Of a stretch of 64,000 nt of DNA, positions 45,101 through 55,700 are shown piece after piece. The position numbers were made by a program, and so were the translations under genes. The DNA is taken from assembly GCA_900618425.1 (NCBI GenBank), contig UZAN01039479.1:54710-118709 (forward strand), given 5' to 3'. The stretch is from Echinostoma caproni (taxonomy: Eukaryota; Platyhelminthes; Trematoda; Plagiorchiida; Echinostomatidae). How positions within the stretch are numbered: the stretch's first letter is position 1; the number at the start of each line of letters is the position of its first letter. The notes beneath the pieces were generated by a model. It ran no database searches, was not told the origin of the DNA, and was given only the letters and a program-made list of their open reading frames with translations.

Positions 45101-46706
45101 GATAGGGTAATTTTCTTTAAAAACAGGGACGGATTAGCACTACACCAGGTATTAGTTGAGAGTCGCATGTTACTAAGAAATAATGGGAAACTCTCAAGTA
45201 CTTAACCCATCGGAATAATAATTCCTCGTGCCCGGTTTCGGGACCCAATTGATAAGCACTGCTGATGAACCCTAACAAGATTGAAACGGCTTTTCAGGTT
45301 TCAGAAGCAAGTTAATCGTTGAATCTGCTTGGTGGATACGCTTTTATAAATGTATTTATCCGTTACAATTCTAATAGATGTGCCGTTTTCCTGGAACTCA
45401 TCAATATTATGTACCATACTCAGAGCCTGATATCAAATAGGCTTATTCAGACGAAACGTTCTCACAAAAGCAATGCTCATAGGTAAGGAGCGTTGCTGCT
45501 GGGCTCCCGTTGGAAACACAAAAATAGAGCACTTTGATGATGGGTCTCGATAAAAAGCGAAACAGCTGTCCATTGCTCTTTTTGTGCCCTCACAAGAATT
45601 TCGATCGAAAACATTATGTATACTTCTAATGATTTTTGATAGCTTCGACATATTGGCATTTATTTTGGTCGCATGACTGTCTCCATCACTAATTGGATCA
45701 TTGACCCAAGTGAGAATATAATCCAACCTGTGTATTGATGAATACAAGAAATACATGTAAACTAGGTTAGATCACAATATAGAAATTGTGAAGTAGTTGA
45801 CCCCAGAACAATGGAGCACTTACTATCCTGGGAGGTTTCCAAAACACCTGTTTGAATTTTCGTTAGAATTGTAACATAGTTCTCGCCTAACAGCACACGT
45901 GGAGCTGGTGACTCGGGCACGATAGTGTGGGAGCTATAGGAATCTCTCAGGGAACACGGTACAATAAATCGCATCGCAATGATTGTGCGAAATGTAACTG
46001 CAAGTAAGTTCACAACAGGCTTTACTCTCCTTACCGCTCGTCCGTCACCTGAATGGTTAGTGCACAATTTTACGAAAATTATATTTGAGTTCAGCTTGCT
46101 GCCATAAAAACAATGAAGGACAATAATGCGTAAGAACAGTTATTGATAACCAGGAGAATATAACCAGAATGTTGTGGAGACTTATCGCTGGCGATTTGTG
46201 ATTCTAGCACTGTTATTTCGGTTTCCATTGAAACCGAAAGTTACGTTGGTCTTTCACTGGCCAAAACGAACACATAACAGTGTCCAGCCAGGGACAAAAA
46301 GACAAAGAAAACGAGATATGCGCAACAAATACCCAAATAATGAAGTATCACACCGACGTACACTGTCATCGAATTCAGCAAACAGCTGCTTCTCGTTTCA
46401 CACCAAAGGGATGCAAATTTAGACTTCGAGGTGTGGATAACAGCAGCACGCAAGCACACACCAAACATCGCACTACCGCAATTCGATGGATGTGTCAAAC
46501 AGCAGACCGAACCCCACCCCACTCCCATCAGATAAACTTGGGCCATTGAATGGTCATATTTCTTTCGCTTACATCATCCGCACACACGCACGAACAATGG
46601 GAGCTAGCATTACCAGCAGGTTTGGTTACCAGCTGTCATGTGTTTGTCCGAAGTTTTCCACAGTCCGGAAACAGCNCGCACACACCACGTATCGAATAAG
46701 TAATCA

Positions 46707-46743
<37 letters not shown>

Positions 46744-49700
46744 GTTAAACAAACGCAAGTATGGTGTAGAATAACAGTGGGTGGTAGTTAATGATTGATC
46801 ATCACGCGCTCGAAACTAGTAATGCAGTAATGAAACGAGAAAGGCTTTTGTCACTCAGCGTAGGACAGAGTGGGAAGGTGAACTATAGAGCAATGTGATT
46901 CATAACCGTGCCAAATTTAAAGTTTGATTAGGAAAATGAAGGCAATCGTTGACAACGTAAAACTTGGTGGTGCGCCAAAACCTGTGGAAAAATGGAATCT
47001 TCGCATGATTTCCACGTGTATTAATCAATGTCGTTTGCAAGCGACAATTAAATCTGCATGTGCATCCAGGTCATGTGATTTTTCATTCCTCACATATCAA
47101 GGGATAATCTATCAATTTTTCGTCGGAAAATATGTCGCTCACAATTATGCTTTACTATAAATCTCAGTGAATAGCAAGCATTCTTTGGAGATCAGTTGTT
47201 TCAAAACGACAAACCCGGGTTAGGAACAGGCAGAATATTGATAGAGGTTTTTTCATGGTCAAAGCAACATTGGGAGTGGTAAAAAAGATGTCACAGAGCG
47301 AAACCGCAGGTGAACTTATTACAGCATAAGCACTCCTAAGCGGTTTACGAAAACCCGCGCAACACGCATTCTTCAGTTCTTCTGTCCTAGCTGCACGGAT
47401 CACGTCCCCCGTTCTCACAGTGTATGATGATGCTGTATTTTTTCTTGGTGCTGGTCCACAGTTTCCTATCACACATTTGTTTCTACATTCCTGTTCATTC
47501 AGTATTTCTCCTAACGTGCGATAATGTCCCCGTCTACATAAACACAATAATAAATTGTATTATTTAATTTTGAGCAGTTTCCTGACGAGACGTATAAAGT
47601 ACGCTGAGGGGAAATACAAATCATTAACTGTGGTAGCTCCTCTCACGTTCGCAAGTCGGTTTAACATTGAGTGCACCGAGCAATACTCATATAATCTTTT
47701 CTTTCTTTTCTTTTCATTTTACTTCCTTTTTATTGAATGCGCAAAGATACAATTTTTCAGGAAGGGGGAAGCGGTCAATCAGAGGGCTGCCATACAACAC
47801 ACAAATGGGGAAAGTCAGGCGGTGGTGGTGGGATTCGAACACTCGTCCTCCGGGGTGATAATTGGGTGGTGTTACCACCGGACCACCGCCCAGAAAAGAA
47901 TAGAAGTCGGTTTAACATTGAGTGCACCGAGTAATACTCATATAATGGATTAATGGAAGACTCAGTGTGATTACATGAGTAGTTTCGTCATAGGGGAAGG
48001 AAAGAATACACGAACAGTTCTGCTCCTATTGGATGTAACCTTTAACCAGTTAAATAAAGTGGTGGCGTATGTCGATCATTCAGTTTTGATTTGATCTCAT
48101 GATAAACAGTTGAAATCACCTGGTTATGATAACCTCGGGTTGTTTTTTGTTGGCACAGTTTGGGGCGGTGAAACCGAATAGATATCGTTTCGCCTGTGCA
48201 TGGCACATTTGTCCTAATCGGTTCGGTAGATTCATTGGGGATTCTTTAGACTAACTTCAATGACATTTCCACCTTTACCAAATACCCCGTGTTGATCAAA
48301 TGCTCCACATTTGAGCTGCGGATATCTTTTGATAATCCTACTCTCAACCAGCCAGAATGATGCTCTTGGATCCGCTTAGTTACACGCCGACTGTGAGGCC
48401 GGCACCACAAGAGCAGGTGAATTCATCCACGTAGAGATGGTGGCTACCGTTCCGTGAACCTCCGAGCAACGACCAGGTGGGATGAATGGAATTTTTAGTT
48501 GAGCGACACAAAATATAGATTGTACTGACTAAATAGTCAGCACACTGAAAGAGTCAACGACACAAAGTGAAGTAATGAATAATTTTTCTAAGAAACGGTC
48601 TACAGCTTTTATTTTGAGAATACGATTTGAATCTTCTTGGATGAACTTATAATGGTATCAGTTCTGTTGGAAAGTAGTCTGCTTCAATTCATCGACGAAT
48701 CTTCTGTTGAAACAAACCATTCTTGCTCTTTTCACCAGAAAGCGCATTATGCTCCGTCTTTGGTTGATCGCCACCTCGCTGCGAAAGTTTACATATTGCC
48801 CGGTCCATTCTATTCCGACCGTAATATAAAACCTAATGGTTTGCTTGCCCTGTAAATGACAAGATTTGTCATCCAATTTACCAAATTACCACTACTCTCA
48901 AGTAAAATAGTTCCAAGATTTTCTCCAAACAATAACATCCCTGAAAGTCTTCATGGAATCGGGTTGTAGATAATGGCTTGTGTTATTTTGTCCTGAGAAA
49001 ATGAAACTTATGTGCATTTGCCATTGCTGATATCTTCAAAACCGATGAGGAATACATAAAATTGGAGTGTTCACCCATTAGTACAAAACTACTTTCAAAT
49101 TCACTTTTGACTTCTGTGCATCGCTGTAGTTCCACATATCGGTTTGGCTTTAGGAGTTCAGCCCTGAATCACATCGAGTTAGGTACTACGGAATAGACCA
49201 CTTCAGGACGGCATGTCCACAAAACTACACTACCATGTGCTGACTAGAGATTTGTGACGGAAACAGACATCCGGACTTCAAGTATATGAATGACTGGATG
49301 AAAGATTACCGGACACGTGTACCTGATTAGTGGTAACCACCGCGAAATCGGTCATGAGCTTCCAGGGAAGTTTTCTGTAGTAACTTGCATTTCATTTATC
49401 ACATTGCATTATTACATTTATTATAACTGCAGGGGAGGCTTTTTCTATACACACCCTGGAGATATCGTGGAGTCTGAAATTTTACAATAACCAGCGGTGA
49501 TAACGTTTCTCCTGTCATGCTCCCACAAAGCAGTGCCGTTACCCTTTCTTTGCATTTCTTGGATGCAGAAACTGTTTTCTCTTCGATACTTAACGCTTTT
49601 TCTGAGAGATGCCTCTAATGTAAAGCTTTTTCTTCTTCACCAAAGATGTCACAGTCAGCATACACAAGAATCAACTGCAATCCACTGTATCACGTAGTAC

Positions 49701-52700
49701 CGCCAAACTTCCCCCTATAAATTAATGCACATAAGTAGTTGCCTGTATTTTGCTTTGTAGGATTTTCTGTCTCAGCAAGAGTGAAATCAAACTTTAAAAG
49801 CCCTGAAATCACTATGATGCATTCTTTGTGCTAGCTAGATAGCTTTCATACAAATATTGCTCTCCACCATGGGGAATGCACCTTGTTTGCCCTCCAAGGT
49901 CGTCTCACTGTCTCACTGTCTTGAGGTTTTCGTTAGCTTTCAAGTGGCATTTTTCCTGAGATGTTGCAGCGTTTATGAATTCCCTGAAGGCGTTCGATGG
50001 GATATAAGATTGTGAACAGTTTTCTTGATTGTCAAATGTTTTGTCTACGAAGCTCTGAGTTTCATCTGGCTGATTCAGCATTTCCGACACATTCTGCTTC
50101 TCTCTGACCGATAGGCGCTTGCAACTTTTGAAGTCAAGTGACATTGTCTTCGACTGCTGGCATCGGTATGTCTTCCTCACAAGGATTATCCAATCAGTGA
50201 ACAGTGTCATTTTCACGTCACACTAGGTAAAACACCATTGGATGAATGCGACATTGGAGGTTGGTTGGTCAACGAGCGTCTCCAACATCGGCCAACGATC
50301 AGGTGCGTAGGAATCAGGAATGGCGATATATTGATGGGGTGACATTTCGCGGTCATAAACTACGTTATTACGCATTCGGTTGGTTTGGCTTTTCCAATAT
50401 TGGGAAGATATTAAAAATGCGACATCTCAGGGGTGCGATAAAGCAGAAGATTGAATGCTTATGTGTAGTGCTGTTCTCTAAAAACGAGGGTTCAATATGG
50501 GATGGGAAGGGGAATGACCTGCGTAGCGCTTTAGCGGGTCCATGCTGTTGGACACGTGTTCTTGTGCACATCGAATGGGGCTGTGTACCATAAATGACTT
50601 TGGTTTTTGAATATGACCGGTTAACATCATTTTGAATGGATCGGTTAAGTTAGGAACTAATTGATACAGATGGTGACAATCAGAGATTTTTAAGTGCTTA
50701 CAGTAATCAAAAATAAATCAAAATTCCCCAATGTACAGTAAACGAAACAAGCGTAAAGTGAAAAGCCGAAAATCGTCTAACGTGACTGGCCAGGAAAAAT
50801 TTCAAACTTGAATAGTTTAGTCCTACCTTTTAGACGAAGTGCTTTAACTCTCGTGGGAGTAAGGTGGAGCCCAGGAATCAAACAAAATTCAGAGCAGCAT
50901 AGCAGTTGGTAACGATATTTACTAAGACATCCAACACATACCTAACTGTTCCTTTCTCTTCTCACTTTTCATTGATATGTCCTGACTGCATTTTATACCA
51001 TCCATCACAAATGGGTTGTTATGTTCCTCACCCTACATTATCTCTTTCAAATACACTTGCAGCGCAAATTAATATCCTAATCTGCACACCCATTCTGTCA
51101 CGGCTGTTCTGCAGTGAATTAAACCACGCAGAGGTCTGTATTATTATTTTAAATTTTTAAGTTTGCACTTGTCAGTAGGAGCTCATAATATTTTCTACCC
51201 GAAGCATTGTCTGACAGTTCATTCAGGAGATCATAAACATCTAATTGGTGACCTTATATTATTAGTTTACAGTAGTTTTGTCAGTAGTTTATCCAGCTCA
51301 AACAATTCCTCATTGTTTCTACTAAACATATACATATCTTTAATGTTCGAAAAATGTTTCACTCACCTTATAGGTCAACTTTTGTGCGGATCCAGGTTCT
51401 AACAACAGAATGAAATTTTCCCTCATATACTCGTATCTTGAATTGATCAAAATCAAAGTCCTGAAATAATTGAGATTGATTAAATTGTAGAATATTCAAA
51501 AATAATTCCATAATTCGAAAAATTGGCCACCTCAGTCAAAATCCTTATATGTGAAAGTTGTGTCCAATAATAAAAACAATGAAGCACTTCTGCCAGTTAT
51601 ACATGGCTATCTGATGACAGTAGTACTTCTAAACTAGAAGCTCTTCGTTTTCTTTGGAGCATATTCCATCTTATTCTCCATCAGTTACTCAACATTCATG
51701 TGTACCCCAAACTGCCGAGGCACGCATCATCTGCCGCGCTCTGCAAACAGGGTTAATAGGCTGAGATTAGCCGTTACTTATATACCTCAGGGAGATAGCG
51801 CAGGGCACAAAAAGACAACCAGAGTACAGTAGTGGATGGACGAGATGTGTTGCCCCATCCAATGACTATAGAGAAAATCTGTCTAACTAACAGGAATGTG
51901 TGGATCTGAGGATTAATCCTGCGTTGTTCAAACGGTGAATGAGCTCCTGAGGTGTTACGCTGTCACGCTCTCTTATACCCGTGTTAGGGTTGTACCCCCG
52001 ATAAAAAACAAATGATGCTGAGGACTTGTCATGTAGGAAAGTTCTGATGATCTCCGTTATCTGTATGAGTTCGGCTTATTTTCGTTGGGGAGCAAGTCAC
52101 ACTAGATTAAGTTCATAAAACTCCTTTCTAGATCATCCAAAAGAGCAAAACTATTATTTTTCATAGGTTCAACCCCGCTGAATTGGCTAATTCAACTGAC
52201 TGCTTTAGATTGAATATCAATAGTTGAAGTCAAATCCGTTATGTTAGATACGAAAGACCTTGTAAATAATGCAGGTTCAAGCGTTCTAGGAGCCTCTCAC
52301 GGACCGAATTCTCCATATAAATCAGAGCGTCGTAATTTTTGCCTAGATTGTTGGTCATCTTATTGCTCTTTAAATCGCAGTGTGATTTATAGTTCACCAA
52401 GGTATTATTTACTTATCCACTGTCACTCAAATTCAACCGGTACACTGGAATTTATTCCTTCAGCAAAACTCTAGGTTTACTGTGCAATAATGAATATAAA
52501 CACCAGTTTTATACAACACGGACCAGCCATTTCCCAGGTGAAGGCTTTTCACCAGAGTTTACCGTCTTTCATTCGTCCAACGTCTTCCTTTTTGTAACAA
52601 GTGTCTCATGAAGTAACCACCTTGTTTATCCCCTGCCTCTCGAGTACAACCATCATTGCCCAGTTTTACTCCGGTTACTCATGAGTAGTATAAATCCAGA

Positions 52701-55700
52701 ACACATTTAGTGCTCATCCAATTAAAGCACGGATTATCTGAAGCGCTTCATAATTGATGGAATAGGGCTTAATCTCTCCAATTGATGATCACAGCAATAC
52801 TTCCCAGTTAGCTTTCGCGCCGAGTTTTCCGAAAAAATGAAGAAATTTCAAATATCATTTTTCGAAAGATACGAGTTCCATGAAACTTCAGCATTTAATT
52901 GACTATCCCAAACTTAGTATTTCTAAAGACGAACAACTATGGCTACGTAGATAGCAGTATGTAAATAATCAAACAGGTAAATTTAAAAAGTATAGCACTG
53001 ATTTGGTACACAATTTAAGCGAACAAAACTTGCTTTTGTTCTCAAAAATATAGGATATCCCATTGATTACTCCGTGGAAAATGTATTGTACGAGTTCTGT
53101 CAGAAATCCAAGTTTGCTACTTAAAAATACACTGTCACTTTGCACTTCCTTCTCCGCGACTAAGGCCGATCTAGGAAAGGAAGAGAAGTGTATCTGAAAA
53201 CAACTTAATTGGAAAAATTTCAATATAAAACCAGAACCTAATATAAGAATAGAAGAATAGAATAGAAGAATATAAGAATAAAGTACCAATCGTTGCGGGT
53301 AATAAAAAACGGACGCAATAGGTCCGGATCCTATGTCTAACGCTAGACTTTTAGCAGATCGATAGATAGCCTGCAAACTAGGTGTTGTATGAGCTTTAAT
53401 GATCCCAGTGTTCAGCAACCAGATCATATCCGGGATCGATAACACGCTCATCCTTACGAAGCTATGTGTGCAAGTGTTTGAGAATAACATTTTGGAGATC
53501 ACTTTATTGTCCAAACCATTGGTATTGGGAAGTTCACATCGACATTGCATTCCGACGGCTTGGCTGCTGAGTCAAGGTTACCAAGGTTCAGTGTTTCGAA
53601 ACTTTAAAGAACTTCACCAAGGAGAGTAAGTTTCTGAGAGTCTGGCCAAATCCTGAGGGAGTGCAGATGCTTCCTAAATAAGGTGAAACAGTTTTACAGT
53701 ACGTGCATCTTCAAGATGTTCCGTGTGCATGATATATTCAGTATTGATAAACACATTGAATCTCCCTAATTGTTTCACACTACATAACCAGCTGCTTACA
53801 ACCAACTTCCATGATCGTACTGACCTGAGATAATAATGATTTCCCAGAGTGACCCCACTAGAAAAATTCTAATCCGAAGGCGACTTCCGTTCTCCATTCC
53901 GTTTATCACAAGCTAGGGGGTTATCGGCGCACACTCTTCTATCAGTTGTTTGCATTCTATCATCGATTTTGTTTGCGAATAAATAGCTTGGAATGGTATA
54001 AACAGTTCGAGTTGTGGAAATCCGTGAGAAAGTATATAGGTTTCCACTGTGCGCCGTATTTGCAAATGTGTACTAGTTACCCATTTAAATGTGAAATCAG
54101 ATATATGGGAATTTATAAGGAGAACAGATGATCTTATGCAAATCGCTCTAAAAGTATTTTCGTTCAGTGTGCATCATCCCAGATGCTTATGTCAGGAGCC
54201 TGATTTGGCTGAAATGGGTGCAAATATTGAATCCGTTATGCGTCAGATTTTGATGCACGTTACCTAAGGTTAAGTTGGTTTATGATATCTGAGAACAGAA
54301 ATAGTAACGGTTAAAGACTTTTCAATGCACTCATTTTACCGGAGAGCTTTGTAACATATATATATATATTTCAATCAGCGAAATGATACGTTTGGAGACC
54401 GAAAAGATCACCGGTGTTCTATTTCATTCTTGTTTGGGCTCATATTCACTGCATAGGTTTTTCGTCCCGGGTGGGACTTGAAAGGCGAAGCTTTGAGTTG
54501 GGGACCTTCAGCTACATGGCCAATCAGCAACTCCTGCGTCTCGGTTTTTTTTATTACACTTGTTCTTAGTTTAGTCGCACGTGATTTTAGAGACAGGGGA
54601 TCTGTATTTTGTTGTCGTGGTGCATATTTCACTCATATGACGCTCATTTACTGCCTACATTCTGGTGATGATATTCGTAAATTCTGATGAAGGTTCCCGG
54701 TTCGAGTCCCAGTAGAACGCAAGAGATTTACTCACATGCTTTCAATGTGAATGACAAGGTATGACAAAAAACGAATAATTTTGTCAGAAAAAACTAATGA
54801 ATCGATTAGTTAGGCATGTGATTGTTGTTTCATATGCTGTTAGAACGGAAAAAATGTTAATTAAAAGTGTGATCAAACGGAATGTATTGGCCTTGGCTTA
54901 TTCCATTAACGAAAAAATAAATAGCCGTTATTTTTAAAAAATTATCTCTGGTTTAATTGAGTATTTTTAGATGGATTCATTGTATTTATGTGGATAGTCT
55001 TTTGGAATGAAATAATATTGTTTTTCTTTTTAGAGGCAACAATAAATAAAATATAAGTCCAAAGTTTTTCTCTCTGATTCATTCCCTTCTGTATCCATTT
55101 GACAAATTAGCAACAATGAATAAAATAACTACTATGGTTACATATTTTGATCATAAATTTGAAAAAGTTTACTCGAATTACATCATAATTGTAATTTAAG
55201 CGCGTAGTTTGTGGCAAGAGTTACTAATATTCGGCACCCTCCAACGTCTGATGGGTCAATAAAATACAGTATTCACCCTTTCCAAAGTACTTCCATACCT
55301 TACAAAAAGCAATACAGTGCTACCGATTGCTACAGCAACAGGGCAAATGACGGACAATTATCTAATTAATCGTTTTGGTCTGTACCTAGTCCATGAACTA
55401 CAGACGGCGTTTATTTCCCGCATTAACACATGCCTAACATACATATAATAACGTAATTTGGATGGATTTATAGTCAACGACTACGTGTGTTCCGTGTCCA
55501 AATTCGCAACGAACATTTGAACTACCTGCAATTTTGTGAGTAGGTGAAAGATAAGTTCACAAATCCTCAATCGTTATGGTCTTACATTGTCATTTTCTTT
55601 CTGCCCTCGTGTAGCCCTTTACAACCATAACTGAACAACCCAACGCAATACCCTTGATATATATGAATTAATTGCTCAGAATAAAGATTGTTGTTTAATC

